The notes under the pieces: model-generated
Databases searched by the model: none
Told to the model about the DNA's origin: nothing
Seen by the model: only the letters and a program-made list of their open reading frames with translations
Shown here: positions 8,223-17,386 of the stretch, one piece after another
Position numbering within the stretch: position 1 is the first letter of the stretch
Layout: each line of letters begins with the position of its first letter
Translations under genes and position numbers: made by a program
Assembly (NCBI GenBank): GCA_017416345.1
Contig: JAFQCR010000026.1
Span: 44,828-108,827 of the forward strand
DNA: 64,000 nt
DNA from: Clostridia bacterium
GTDB taxonomy: Bacteria; Bacillota; Clostridia; Oscillospirales; Acutalibacteraceae
Reading direction: 5' to 3'

Positions 8223-9176
8223 ATGTATTATCTTGGTATAGATCTCGGAGGAACTAACATTGCGGCGGCTGTTGTCGACGAAAACTATAAGATCATCGGT
8301 GAGGGCAAGGTCAAGACCAACTGCCCCCGTCCCACCGAGGAGATCGCTGACAGTATTTATGAGTCGGGTATGATGGCTATTAAAAATGCCGGTCTTACCC
8401 TCGATGACATCGCAGAGGTCGGTGTTGGCTGTCCCGGTAGCGTTAATCCCGCAACCGGCATCATCTGCTATTCCAACAACCTCGGCTTTGTCAACGCACC
8501 CATCGGTCAGATGCTCGAGCAGCGCTTTGGCCGCAAGGTCTTCCTTGAAAACGATGCAAATGCAGCTGCTTTCGGTGAAAAGCTGGCAGGCGCAGGCAAG
8601 GGTGCCGATCAGTTTATCGCAATAACACTCGGAACCGGTGTCGGCGGCGGTGTTATCATCAACGACCTCATTCTGTCGGGTATGAACTCGGCAGGCGGTG
8701 AGCTTGGTCACACCGTTATCGTAAAGGACGGCGAGCCCTGCTCCTGCGGCAGAAACGGCTGTTGGGAGGCTTATGCTTCGGCAACCGGTCTTATCCGTCA
8801 GACCAAGGCCGCTATGGAGGCCGACAAGTCCTCGAAAATGTGGGAGATCGCAGGCAGTCTTGATGAGGTCAACGGCAGAACCGCATTTGACGGTATGAGA
8901 GCAGGAGACGAGACCGCAAAGGCTGTTGTAAAGCAGTATTGCGATTATGTTGCCTGCGGATTGACCAATATCATCAACATCTTCCAGCCCGATGTACTTT
9001 GCATCGGCGGCGGTATCTCCAAGGAGGGCGAGACCCTTGTAGGTCCCATCCGTGAGTATGTTGAGCGTGAGAGATATTCCAAGAATGTCGAGAAGCAGAC
9101 CGTTATCAAGCCTGCCGAGCTCGGAAATGATGCAGGTATCATCGGTGCCGCATTCCTTGGAAATATTTACAGATAA
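8223..9176 (+). CDS. glcK: ROK-family glucokinase
   Basis: A 317-residue sugar kinase, expected to phosphorylate glucose at O6. The phosphate-binding motif GIDLGGTN (5-12) is at the N-terminus, ENDANAAAFGE holds the catalytic Asp, and the ROK zinc motif GELGH...CSCGRNGC is complete. GIGGGI-type residues (CIGGGISKEGE) close the sugar site. It lies 36 bases after hprK behind AAAGGAG, probably in the same transcript. Regulatory (NagC/XylR-type) ROK proteins carry a helix-turn-helix that is absent here, so an enzyme is the better call; glucose versus N-acetylmannosamine specificity is inferred from family resemblance. Confidence 0.9.
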   Translation: MYYLGIDLGGTNIAAAVVDENYKIIGEGKVKTNCPRPTEEIADSIYESGMMAIKNAGLTLDDIAEVGVGCPGSVNPATGIICYSNNLGFVNAPIGQMLEQRFGRKVFLENDANAAAFGEKLAGAGKGADQFIAITLGTGVGGGVIINDLILSGMNSAGGELGHTVIVKDGEPCSCGRNGCWEAYASATGLIRQTKAAMEADKSSKMWEIAGSLDEVNGRTAFDGMRAGDETAKAVVKQYCDYVACGLTNIINIFQPDVLCIGGGISKEGETLVGPIREYVERERYSKNVEKQTVIKPAELGNDAGIIGAAFLGNIYR

Positions 9177-9187
9177 ACCAAAACCGT

Positions 9188-9262
9188 TGTCATTCTGAGC
9201 GAAGCGAAGGATCTTTACTTTTTTTAAAAGATTCTTCGGAACTCAGGTCCCTCAGAACGACA
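9188..9262. repeat. TGTCATTCTGAG-type dispersed inverted-repeat element
   Basis: Starts with TGTCATTCTGAGCGAAGCGA and ends with the imperfect reverse complement CCCTCAGAACGACA; the centre can fold (AGGATCTT/AAGATTCTT). The same family occurs as two copies near 63740-63815. It lies between glcK and murB and could act as a transcript-processing or attenuating hairpin. Confidence 0.7.
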
Positions 9263-9301
9263 GGTCGATTTAATAAACAACAGAAAGGTAGGTGACTGTC
9301 G

Positions 9302-10198
9302 GTGAAATTTGGAAATGTTGCTTTAAAAGCAAAGGAATTAGGCTTTGCTTGCCGTGAAAATGAGCTGATGAAGGCTCATACGACCTTCCGCATCGGCGGT
9401 CCCGCCGAGCTGTTTATCGAGTGCAACGATGTCGGCAAGTTGGGCGAGCTTTTAGCTGTTATAAGAGAAGAAAACTGCCGTTTAACGGTCATCGGCAAAG
9501 GCTCAAATCTGCTTGTGTCCGATAATGGGATAAAAGGCGTTGTGCTTTATGTGTGCGATGATACAGTAACGGTCAACGGCAACGAGGTTTGCGCCAATGC
9601 AGGTGCCAAGCTGTCCACGGTCTGCCTTGCCGCAAGGGATGCCTCCTTAACGGGGCTTGAATTTGCGTGGGGAATACCGGGTTCGGTCGGCGGTGCGGTC
9701 TATATGAACGCAGGTGCCTACGGCGGAGAAATAAAGCAATGTATCGTGTCTGCTACCTCGATCACGCTTGACGGTGATATAAAGCATTATACCGCCGATG
9801 AGCTGGAGCTTGGCTATCGCACAAGTATTTTCAAAAAGAACGGTGAGATAATCCTTTCGGCCACTTTCAGGCTTGATATTGCCGAAAAGCAGGAGATACA
9901 AGCCAAAATGGATGATTTCCTTGGCCGCAGGAAGGATAAGCAACCGCTTGAATACCCAAGCGCAGGCAGTACCTTCAAGCGCCCCGAGGGGTATTTTGCA
10001 GGCGCTCTGATAGAACAGAGCAACCTTAAGGGCTTCTCGGTCGGAGGAGCCGAGGTAAGTGTAAAGCACGCTGGCTTCGTTATCAATAAAGATAATGCGA
10101 CCTGCGAAGATGTTTTGGGACTTATCAAGCACATCCAAGCCACCGTTAAAGCCAATTTTAACGTGGAGTTGGAAAAAGAAGTTATTTTTGTGGAGTAG
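9302..10198 (+). CDS. murB: UDP-N-acetylenolpyruvoylglucosamine reductase
   Basis: A 298-residue FAD flavoenzyme that makes UDP-N-acetylmuramate from the enolpyruvyl intermediate with NADPH, the second committed step of peptidoglycan synthesis. FAD-domain motifs include THTTFRIGG-like (HTTFRIGGPAE), GKGSNLLVSD and GIPGSVGGAVYMNAGAYG. The catalytic Ser lies in YPSAGSTFKRP, and the C-terminal catalytic Glu in LEKEVIFVE. Lack of the Tyr loop makes it a type II enzyme. The start is GTG, with AGGTAGGTGA upstream in a region shared almost base for base with dnaE. It is followed after three bases by rapZ. Confidence 0.96.
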   Translation: MKFGNVALKAKELGFACRENELMKAHTTFRIGGPAELFIECNDVGKLGELLAVIREENCRLTVIGKGSNLLVSDNGIKGVVLYVCDDTVTVNGNEVCANAGAKLSTVCLAARDASLTGLEFAWGIPGSVGGAVYMNAGAYGGEIKQCIVSATSITLDGDIKHYTADELELGYRTSIFKKNGEIILSATFRLDIAEKQEIQAKMDDFLGRRKDKQPLEYPSAGSTFKRPEGYFAGALIEQSNLKGFSVGGAEVSVKHAGFVINKDNATCEDVLGLIKHIQATVKANFNVELEKEVIFVE

Positions 10199-10201
10199 TT
10201 T

Positions 10202-11062
10202 ATGGAATTAGTTATCGTCACCGGAATGTCCGGAGCAGGAAAATCGGTAGCGGCCAATGCCCTTGAGGACATTGGCTTTTACTGCATAGATAATATGCCT
10301 CCGTCACTCATTAAGCCGGTAGCACAGCTTTCGGTACGCCAGGGCTCCGAGCTTTCCAAGGTGGCCATCGTTACCGATATCCGTGGCGGTAAAATGTTTG
10401 AGGAGCTTATCCCAACCTTGAACGAAATGCGTGCGGCCAATACCGATTTTAAACTGCTTTTTTTGGATGCAGGGGACGAAAAGCTGGTCACCCGTTACAA
10501 GGAAACACGCCGCCGTCATCCTATGTCCAAGGGCACAAAGGTAAGCGTTCTGGATGCCGTTAAAAAAGAGCGTGAAATGCTTGCACCTTTGAAGGAAATG
10601 GCCGATTATATGATCGATACCACCATTTTGTCCACAAGTGCATTTAAAGAGCGCATCACAGGTCTGTTTTTGGGCGATATCAATCAAGGCCTTACCGTTC
10701 AGTGTATGTCGTTTGGCTTTAAATACGGCTGTGTTTCCGAGGCCGATATCGTATTTGACGTGCGTTGCCTTAAAAACCCGTTTTATGTTGAGGGACTCCG
10801 TGCACATACGGGACTTGAGGCTCCCGTGCGTGATTTCGTGATGGAGCTTCCCGAAGCCAAGGAGTTGGCCGAAAGGCTTTTGTCGCTTATAGATTACACG
10901 GTTCCGCTTTATTGCAAAGAGGGTAAGAGTCAGCTTGTTATTGCTATAGGCTGTACGGGCGGTAAGCATCGCTCGGTGGTTTTTGCCGAACTGATACATA
11001 AGCATCTGTCTGAACAAAACTACCGTGTTGCGGTCAACCACCGTGATATAGGAAAGGAGTAA
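10202..11062 (+). CDS. rapZ: RNase adapter RapZ / nucleotide-binding protein YvcJ
   Basis: A 286-residue P-loop protein: Walker A GMSGAGKS (8-15), the DxR...GG motif VTDIRGGKMF, the RYKETRRRHP segment, and the C-terminal RapZ signature GCTGGKHRSV. RapZ senses amino-sugar status in Enterobacteria; the Firmicutes homologue binds and hydrolyses nucleotides, and its role is less clear. Starts three bases after murB and ends four bases before whiA, so it is translationally linked to both. In most clostridia a yvcK/CofD-like gene lies between rapZ and whiA; here it is missing. Confidence 0.96.
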   Translation: MELVIVTGMSGAGKSVAANALEDIGFYCIDNMPPSLIKPVAQLSVRQGSELSKVAIVTDIRGGKMFEELIPTLNEMRAANTDFKLLFLDAGDEKLVTRYKETRRRHPMSKGTKVSVLDAVKKEREMLAPLKEMADYMIDTTILSTSAFKERITGLFLGDINQGLTVQCMSFGFKYGCVSEADIVFDVRCLKNPFYVEGLRAHTGLEAPVRDFVMELPEAKELAERLLSLIDYTVPLYCKEGKSQLVIAIGCTGGKHRSVVFAELIHKHLSEQNYRVAVNHRDIGKE

Positions 11063-11065
11063 AAA

Positions 11066-11968
11066 ATGCCCAAAGTCTCCTTTTCAAGTCAACTGAAAAC
11101 CGAGCTTTGCAAAATAAAACCGACCGGTTGTTGCAGATTGGCCGAAACGTACGGTCTGCTTCTTTTCGGGCGGTCTTTTTGCAAAGAGGACATAAGTATC
11201 CGCACCGCCAATGCCGATACCGCCGAGATGTATTCTTCGCTTTTGAAGGTCTGCTTTTCGGTGCATACCGTGAACGAGGTGAAAAACGGCTGGCATATCG
11301 TGTCGGTCCCCGGTGAGGGTGACCGTGAAAGGATAATCAACCATTTCACGGGTGGCGAGAGCGACTGGATATTCAACCCCAAGCACGTTAAAAGAACCTG
11401 CTGCAGACAAGCCTTTATAAGGGGTGCGTTTTTGTCGTCGGGCAGTATGAACGACCCCGAAAACAGCTATCACCTTGAATTTGCCGTAAAGGATCCGACC
11501 TTAAGCTTTGCTTTTGCCGCATTTCTGGAGCTTTGCGGCTACAAACCCAAGACCTCTGCAAGAAAGAGCGTCACGGCACTTTATTATAACAACAGCACGG
11601 TGCTTGAGGATCTTTTGGGTACGATGGGCGCAATGAACGTGACGCTGGAGCTGATGGAGACCAAGATAGTCAAGGATATGAGAAACAAGCTCAACCGCGT
11701 GACCAATTTTGAGACCTCCAACATCACCAAAACGGTCAATGCCGCCGTTGCACAAAATGAGGCTATAAAATTTTTGGAAAGCAATAACCTTTTGGGGCTT
11801 TTGCCCGAGGAGCTTTTTGAGGTGGCAATGCTCCGCAAAAACAATCCCGATGCGTCTTTAAGCGACCTTTGCTCTTTATGTAACGGTGCTATTTCACGCT
11901 CGGGAATGAACCACCGATTAAAGAAAATAATAGATATTGCCGAAGATAAAAGAAAAGACGTAAAATAA
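11066..11968 (+). CDS. whiA: DNA-binding protein WhiA
   Basis: A 300-residue protein with an N-terminal LAGLIDADG homing-endonuclease-like fold lacking nuclease activity (about 1-200; conserved CCRQAFIRGAFLSSGS) and a C-terminal helix-turn-helix (about 225-295; SDLCSL...ISRSGMNHRLKKI). It links metabolism with cell division and, in actinobacteria, sporulation. AAAGGAG precedes the ATG by a few bases, and it is tightly coupled to rapZ. Confidence 0.97.
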   Translation: MPKVSFSSQLKTELCKIKPTGCCRLAETYGLLLFGRSFCKEDISIRTANADTAEMYSSLLKVCFSVHTVNEVKNGWHIVSVPGEGDRERIINHFTGGESDWIFNPKHVKRTCCRQAFIRGAFLSSGSMNDPENSYHLEFAVKDPTLSFAFAAFLELCGYKPKTSARKSVTALYYNNSTVLEDLLGTMGAMNVTLELMETKIVKDMRNKLNRVTNFETSNITKTVNAAVAQNEAIKFLESNNLLGLLPEELFEVAMLRKNNPDASLSDLCSLCNGAISRSGMNHRLKKIIDIAEDKRKDVK

Positions 11969-12002
11969 CAAAAACGTAAAAAAGAAAGGTAGGTGAGTGT
12001 CG

Positions 12003-15000
12003 GTGACCGATTTTGTCCATCTTCATGTTCATACCGAATATAGCTTACTTGACGGTGCGTGCCGCATAAAAGACCTTGTAAAGGCCGCAAAGGAAAAAGG
12101 TCAGACGGCGCTTGCCATAACCGACCACGGCGTAATGTACGGTGCGGTGGATTTTTATAAAGCCGCTAAAGCCGAGGGTATAAAGCCCATCATTGGCTGT
12201 GAAGTCTATGTTGCACCCAGAACACGTTTTGATAAGATCAAAGAATACGATGCCGAGTACCGCCATTTGGTGCTTCTGTGCAAAAATATGACGGGCTACC
12301 GCAATCTTATCTCACTTGTTTCCAAGGGTTTTACCGAGGGTTTTTACTCGAAACCCAGAATAGACGAGGAGCTTTTGGCCGAGCATACCGAAGGACTTGT
12401 TGCACTTTCGGCTTGCCTTTCGGGTGAGATCCCGAAGGCACTTTTGAATAACGATTACGAAAAGGCCAAGGCGACCGCATTGAGGTATAACTCGATGTTC
12501 GGTCAGGGTAACTATTATCTTGAAATGCAGGATCACGGCCTATCGGAGGAACAGCGTGTCAATCCGCAGCTTGTGCGCATTTCAAAGGAAACGGGTATTC
12601 CGCTTGTTTGCACCAATGACGTGCATTATATTGAAAAAGCCGACCACGAGGTACAGAAGATACTCATCTGCATCGGTACCAACCATACCGTGAACGAGGA
12701 AAACAGTCTTGAGTTTCCTACCAAGGAGTTTTACCTTAAAACGGGTGACGAAATGGCCGAACTGTTCCCCGAAGAAGCCGTTAAAAATACCGTTAAGGTT
12801 GCCGAAATGTGCAACCTTGACTTTGAGTTTGGTAACACCAAGCTTCCGTTTTACGATATAGGTGACAAGGATCATTTTGAATATTTGAAGGAATTAAGCC
12901 TTAAGGGCGCCGTCCGTATTTTCGGCTCGGTCACCGATGAGGTCAAGGAAAGATTGGACTATGAGCTCGGCGTTATCAAGCGCATGGGCTATGTTGACTA
13001 TTTCCTTATCGTTTCCGATTTCGTTCGCTATGCCAAATCGCAGGATATACCCGTAGGTCCCGGCCGTGGCTCGGGTGCCGCAAGCCTTGTGGCCTATTGT
13101 ATAGGTATCACGGGCATTGATCCTTTGAAATACAACCTTCTTTTTGAGCGCTTTTTGAATCCCGAGCGTGTTTCCATGCCCGACTTTGATATCGACTTTT
13201 GCTATGTCCGCCGCCAGGAGGTCATAGATTACGTTGTGTCCAAATACGGCAATGACCACGTGGCACAGATCGTCACCTTTGGTACAATGGCGGCCAGAGC
13301 GGCTGTGAGAGACGTCGGCAGGGCAATGGATATTCCGTATGCCGCCTGCGACCGTATCGCCAAAATGATACCCCAGGAGCTCAAAATTACCATTGATCAA
13401 AGTCTGTTAAAGGTGCCCGAGCTTAAGAAAGAGTACGACTCGGACGAAACGGTCAAGGCGCTTATTGACATGGCACGCAAGGTAGAGGGTATGCCGAGAC
13501 ACGCATCGACCCACGCCGCAGGTGTTGTCATAACCGACCGTCCCGTTGCGGAATATGTTCCGCTGAGCTTGAGTGACGATGCCGTTGTAACGCAGTACAC
13601 AATGACCACTTTAGAGGAGCTTGGACTTCTCAAAATGGACTTTTTGGGGCTTCGCAACCTTACGGTCATTGACGATACCGCAAAGATGATCAAGCGCCAC
13701 GATCCCGATTTTGATATAAACAAGATCCCGCTTGACGATAAGGCTACTATGATGATGATGAGCCGCGGTCAGACCGAGGGTGTGTTCCAGTTTGAATCGG
13801 GCGGTATGCGAAGCGTTCTGCAGTCGTTCAGACCCGAAAAAATTGAGGATCTTATCGCCATAATCTCGCTTTACCGACCGGGCCCGATGGATTCCATTCC
13901 AAAATATATCCAAAATCGCCACAATCCGCATAAAATAAAGTATTCAACACCGCTTTTGAAGCCAATACTTGAGGTGACCTACGGCTGTATCGTGTATCAG
14001 GAGCAGGTCATGCAGATATTCCGAAGCCTTGCGGGGTATTCTCTTGGACGAGCCGATATCGTGCGCCGTGCCATGGCCAAGAAAAAGCACGATGTTATGG
14101 AAAAGGAACGTTCGGCCTTTATATACGGCGAGACGGCTCCCGACGGCACCGTTATCTGTGACGGCTGTGTGAAAAGGGGAGTAGACCCCAAGGCCGCCGA
14201 GCAGATCTTTGACGAAATGTCGGAATTCAGCAAATACGCCTTCAACAAATCGCACGCCGCCGCCTATGCCTATGTTGCTTATCAGACGGCATACTTAAAA
14301 TGCCATCACGAAAAGGAATATATGTCGGCTTTGCTGACGAGCGTGTTGGATTTTCAGTCGAAGCTGGGTCGCTATATGCAGGAATGTCTTAAAAACGGCA
14401 TTAAGATCCTGCCACCCGATGTTAATTTGAGCGAGCGTGACTTTACTCCGACGGCTGACGGTATCCGTTTTGGTCTGTTGGCGGTCAGAAATATCGGTAC
14501 CAACCTTGTTGAAAGGGTGATTGCCGAGCGAAAAAACGGCAGATTTGACGATTTTTACGATATGTGCGACCGTCTTTACGGCAACGACCTCAACCGCCGT
14601 GCAGTTGAAAGTCTTATAAAAAGCGGTGCGATGGACTGCTTCGGTCACACAAGAAGAACCCTTTTGCAGGGGATGGACGGTCTTATGCGTGCCGTTGAAG
14701 CCGACAAAAAGTATACAATGCACGGTCAGCTCGACCTGTTCGGCAACTCGACGGGTGATACCAAGAAAAACTATGAACTGAACGAGCTTGACGAAATGCC
14801 GCAGTTTGAACTGCTTTCCGGTGAAAAAGAGGTTACGGGAATGTATATCTCGGGTCATCCTTTAGAGCAGTATTCGGGTGCTTTGTCTCAAAAAGGGTTG
14901 CTTAAAACATTTGATCTTACCGATGCCGATAAAGCGCCGAAGCTTGACGGCAAAACGGTTTCTATCGGTGCGATGGTGTCAAAGATACGCAAAAAAGCCA

Positions 15001-15518
15001 CCAAAAACGACCAGACAATGGCTTTCTTGGATATCGAGGATATGTTTGGCTCGGTAAATGTCCTGCTTTTCCCCAAGCTTTACGAGCAGTATTCCGATAC
15101 CGTGAAGATAGGCTCTGTGTTCAAGTTCACGGGTCGTGTTTCGGTCAAGGAATCGGGCGATGTTGACCTTGTGTGCGACCGTATAGAGCCGTTGCCCAAG
15201 GGCAGGGCCGTGCCGCAAAGCAATTTGGGCGCAAAGCCTCAGTTCCAAAGACCTTCAGCAGAGCCGAAGGCCGATGCACCTGCATCCAAGTTCAAGCGCG
15301 GACTTTATCTGCGTGTAACCTCGATGCAGAGTGAAGACTATCTAAAGGCTCGCCGCATTATGGATGTTTTCGACGGTACGACTCCGGTCATAATAAAGGA
15401 GACCGAGTCGGGCAAGGCCTTTGTATCGCCAAAAAACACCTGGGTAATGATGAACGACACCATGATGCGCTGTCTTTGTGAGATCTTAGGTACCGAAAAT
15501 GTTAAGTTTGTTGAGTAA
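12003..15518 (+). CDS. dnaE: DNA polymerase III alpha subunit (DnaE)
   Basis: About 1171 residues. The PHP domain opens the protein (HLHVHTEYSLLDG), then the palm with catalytic aspartates in PDFDIDF, the thumb and fingers (GGMRSVLQSFRPE, YQEQVM), a tandem helix-hairpin-helix region, and an OB domain near 985-1060. This is the DnaE class, not PolC, as the proofreading exonuclease is absent. GTG 12003 is preferred over in-frame GTG 11997 because its distance from GGTAGGTGA matches that of murB, whose upstream region is nearly identical. It sits 34 bases after whiA. Confidence 0.96.
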   Translation: MTDFVHLHVHTEYSLLDGACRIKDLVKAAKEKGQTALAITDHGVMYGAVDFYKAAKAEGIKPIIGCEVYVAPRTRFDKIKEYDAEYRHLVLLCKNMTGYRNLISLVSKGFTEGFYSKPRIDEELLAEHTEGLVALSACLSGEIPKALLNNDYEKAKATALRYNSMFGQGNYYLEMQDHGLSEEQRVNPQLVRISKETGIPLVCTNDVHYIEKADHEVQKILICIGTNHTVNEENSLEFPTKEFYLKTGDEMAELFPEEAVKNTVKVAEMCNLDFEFGNTKLPFYDIGDKDHFEYLKELSLKGAVRIFGSVTDEVKERLDYELGVIKRMGYVDYFLIVSDFVRYAKSQDIPVGPGRGSGAASLVAYCIGITGIDPLKYNLLFERFLNPERVSMPDFDIDFCYVRRQEVIDYVVSKYGNDHVAQIVTFGTMAARAAVRDVGRAMDIPYAACDRIAKMIPQELKITIDQSLLKVPELKKEYDSDETVKALIDMARKVEGMPRHASTHAAGVVITDRPVAEYVPLSLSDDAVVTQYTMTTLEELGLLKMDFLGLRNLTVIDDTAKMIKRHDPDFDINKIPLDDKATMMMMSRGQTEGVFQFESGGMRSVLQSFRPEKIEDLIAIISLYRPGPMDSIPKYIQNRHNPHKIKYSTPLLKPILEVTYGCIVYQEQVMQIFRSLAGYSLGRADIVRRAMAKKKHDVMEKERSAFIYGETAPDGTVICDGCVKRGVDPKAAEQIFDEMSEFSKYAFNKSHAAAYAYVAYQTAYLKCHHEKEYMSALLTSVLDFQSKLGRYMQECLKNGIKILPPDVNLSERDFTPTADGIRFGLLAVRNIGTNLVERVIAERKNGRFDDFYDMCDRLYGNDLNRRAVESLIKSGAMDCFGHTRRTLLQGMDGLMRAVEADKKYTMHGQLDLFGNSTGDTKKNYELNELDEMPQFELLSGEKEVTGMYISGHPLEQYSGALSQKGLLKTFDLTDADKAPKLDGKTVSIGAMVSKIRKKATKNDQTMAFLDIEDMFGSVNVLLFPKLYEQYSDTVKIGSVFKFTGRVSVKESGDVDLVCDRIEPLPKGRAVPQSNLGAKPQFQRPSAEPKADAPASKFKRGLYLRVTSMQSEDYLKARRIMDVFDGTTPVIIKETESGKAFVSPKNTWVMMNDTMMRCLCEILGTENVKFVE

Positions 15519-15552
15519 AACATTGCATTTGTGATTATTTTGACAATTAGAC

Positions 15553-15581
15553 TTGACATATTTAAAACTTTGGGGTAATAT
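15553..15581 (+). promoter_or_regulatory. Strong promoter of pfkA
   Basis: TTGACA (15553-15558), 17 bases, TAATAT (15576-15581). The leader is about 60 bases long. Confidence 0.75.
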
Positions 15582-15645
15582 ACATTTTGAATACTTTTTA
15601 AGGTTCAGTATTTTACTTACAATTTCAGAAATGGGTGTATATATT

Positions 15646-16617
15646 ATGTCTAACGTAACAGCAATCGGTGTTCTGACCAGCGGAGGAGACGCTCCCGGTA
15701 TGAATGCTGCCGTCCGTGCAGTTGTCAGAACTGCAATTTCTATGGGTATCAAGTGCTACGGCATCCGCCGTGGATATAACGGTCTTATCGAGGGTGATGT
15801 TTTTGAAATGACCCTTAGAGATGTTTCGGATATCATCCACCGTGGCGGTACCGTGCTTTATACCGCACGTAGCCCTATGTTCAAGACCGAAGAGGGTATG
15901 AAAATGGCTATGGATACCTGCAAAAAGTACGGTATCAACGGCATCGTTGTCATCGGCGGTGACGGCTCCTACCGTGGCGCACGTGACCTTTCTTTGAGAG
16001 GCATTCCTTGCGTCGGTATCCCCGGAACCATTGATAACGATATCACCTCGACCGATTATACCATCGGCTTTGATACCGCTATGAACACCGCAATGGATAT
16101 GGTCGATAAGCTTCGTGATACCACCCAGTCGCACGAGCGTTGCTCGGTCGTTGAGGTCATGGGACGTCACGCAGGCTGGTTGGCTTTGGAGGCAGGTATT
16201 GCCGTAGGTGCAACCGCCATCCTCGTTCCTGAGGTTCAGTTTGATATTGACCGTGACATCGTTGCCAAGATCAAAAAGACCGTACAGTCGGGAAAGAAGC
16301 ACTTTATCGTCGTTGTTGCCGAGGGCGTCGGCGAGGTCTCCAAGCTTGCAAAGGAGATAGAGGATAAGACAGGTGTTGAGTCCCGTGCAACCATTCTCGG
16401 ACACGTACAGCGTGGCGGAAGCCCCACAGTCCGTGACCGTGAGATGGCAAGCTGTATGGGCAACTATGCCGTAAGGCTTTTAAGTAAAGGCATCGGCAAC
16501 CGTGTCGTTTCTTACCGCAACGGTAAGATCGTCGATTTCGATATCTTCGAGGCGCTCAATATGACCAAGCCCTTCGACGTCGAAAAATACGAGACCGCAA
16601 ATACAATTTCTATCTAA
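15646..16617 (+). CDS. pfkA: ATP-dependent 6-phosphofructokinase
   Basis: A 323-residue enzyme that phosphorylates fructose 6-phosphate to the 1,6-bisphosphate in glycolysis. Motifs: GVLTSGGDAPGMNAAVR (ATP and substrate site), GGDGSYRGA, GTIDNDI with the catalytic Asp, and EVMGRHAGWLAL. The Gly in GGDGS and the overall sequence point to ATP rather than pyrophosphate. Start ATG 15646 fits other PfkA proteins; a weak GGGTG lies upstream, and in-frame ATG 15631 is the alternative. It has its own promoter and terminator. Confidence 0.96.
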   Translation: MSNVTAIGVLTSGGDAPGMNAAVRAVVRTAISMGIKCYGIRRGYNGLIEGDVFEMTLRDVSDIIHRGGTVLYTARSPMFKTEEGMKMAMDTCKKYGINGIVVIGGDGSYRGARDLSLRGIPCVGIPGTIDNDITSTDYTIGFDTAMNTAMDMVDKLRDTTQSHERCSVVEVMGRHAGWLALEAGIAVGATAILVPEVQFDIDRDIVAKIKKTVQSGKKHFIVVVAEGVGEVSKLAKEIEDKTGVESRATILGHVQRGGSPTVRDREMASCMGNYAVRLLSKGIGNRVVSYRNGKIVDFDIFEALNMTKPFDVEKYETANTISI

Positions 16618-16628
16618 AAGCATTAAAA

Positions 16629-16671
16629 GCTCTCTTGTTTTCAATTGTTTTGGAAACAAGGGAGTTTTTTT
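16629..16671 (+). terminator. Rho-independent terminator of pfkA
   Basis: CTCTCTTGTTT pairs with AAACAAGGGAG (one G-T) and seven T residues follow. Confidence 0.85.
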
Positions 16672-16739
16672 GTTGAACGCTGTTGATAAATAATACGATT
16701 GGTGAGAACGGTTCTTTTTGCTATCTCACGTCGGGCGTT

Positions 16740-17084
16740 CACAAAAACCTTCCGTATAGCCTCCCTTGTCTAAAGGGAGGGGAAGACTCTCCCATAAGAT
16801 GGGAGAGATGTCTGCGAAGCAGACAGAGAGGGACGGGTCGGTAGACCGCCGAACGGCGGTGGAGGGATTCCTAGTAAGGCAGCACACGAAGTGTGACGGA
16901 AGGAGTGGCGGGCGAACGCAGTTCGCCCCTACGAAGCCTCCCTTGCCTAAAGGGAGGTGGATTTTTGCGAAGCAAAAAGACGGAGGGATTCCGCAAGCAG
17001 GCTTATGCGGATCGTCGAACTCCCTCAGTCAGCTTCGCTGACCGCCACGATAGACCGCAAATGATACAATGTAGCCGACTTACG
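16740..17084. repeat. Cluster of short palindromic dispersed repeats
   Basis: No real gene. It holds CCTCCCTTGTCTAAAGGGAGG hairpins (near 16760 and 16938), an 85-base block (16779-16863) repeated at 63886-63970, hairpins such as GTCTGCGAAGCAGAC, ACACGAAGTGT and TTTTTGCGAAGCAAAAA, and one GCGGGCGAACGCAGTTCGCC unit (16909). These are REP-like units of the kind scattered through gut clostridial genomes. Confidence 0.75.
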
Positions 17085-17235
17085 GCGGGCGAACGCAGTT
17101 CGCCCCTACGATACGATATCGTTTCTTTTAGCCTTCCCTGCGCTACAAAGGTCTGTTAGGTTTGTTGTAGGGACAGGCGTCCTCGACTGTCCGCAAACCG
17201 TCTTACGGCGGATCGCCCGGGAGGTCGGTCCCTAC
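17085..17235. repeat. 151-bp direct repeat, copy 1 (left of GH28 gene)
   Basis: Begins GCGGGCGAACGCAGTTCGCC and ends GGTCGGTCCCTAC. By eye it differs from copy 2 (18970-19120) at four positions. Internal palindromes include CGATACGATATCG. Confidence 0.9.
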
Positions 17236-17305
17236 GATGCGTCTATGAGATTTTTGTAGGGGAGAGCCTCTGTGCCCTCACGTAAAACCGTCTTGTTCTG
17301 CTTTC

Positions 17306-17334
17306 TTGACACATATTTTAGGATGTGGTATACT
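17306..17334 (+). promoter_or_regulatory. Promoter of the GH28 gene
   Basis: TTGACA (17306-17311), 17 bases, TATACT (17329-17334). A look-alike occurs at 63631-63659. Confidence 0.7.
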
Positions 17335-17386
17335 GTTACCAAATAAACCGATTTATGGTTCAGTTTTAAAATGAAAGGAAATCATT

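Noticed and set aside
15625-16404. 259-residue minus-strand frame opposite pfkA
   Set aside because: Shadow of a well-conserved gene in the other direction.
16766-17159. Short open frames in the repeat cluster
   Set aside because: They are read through palindromic repeats and lack start signals.
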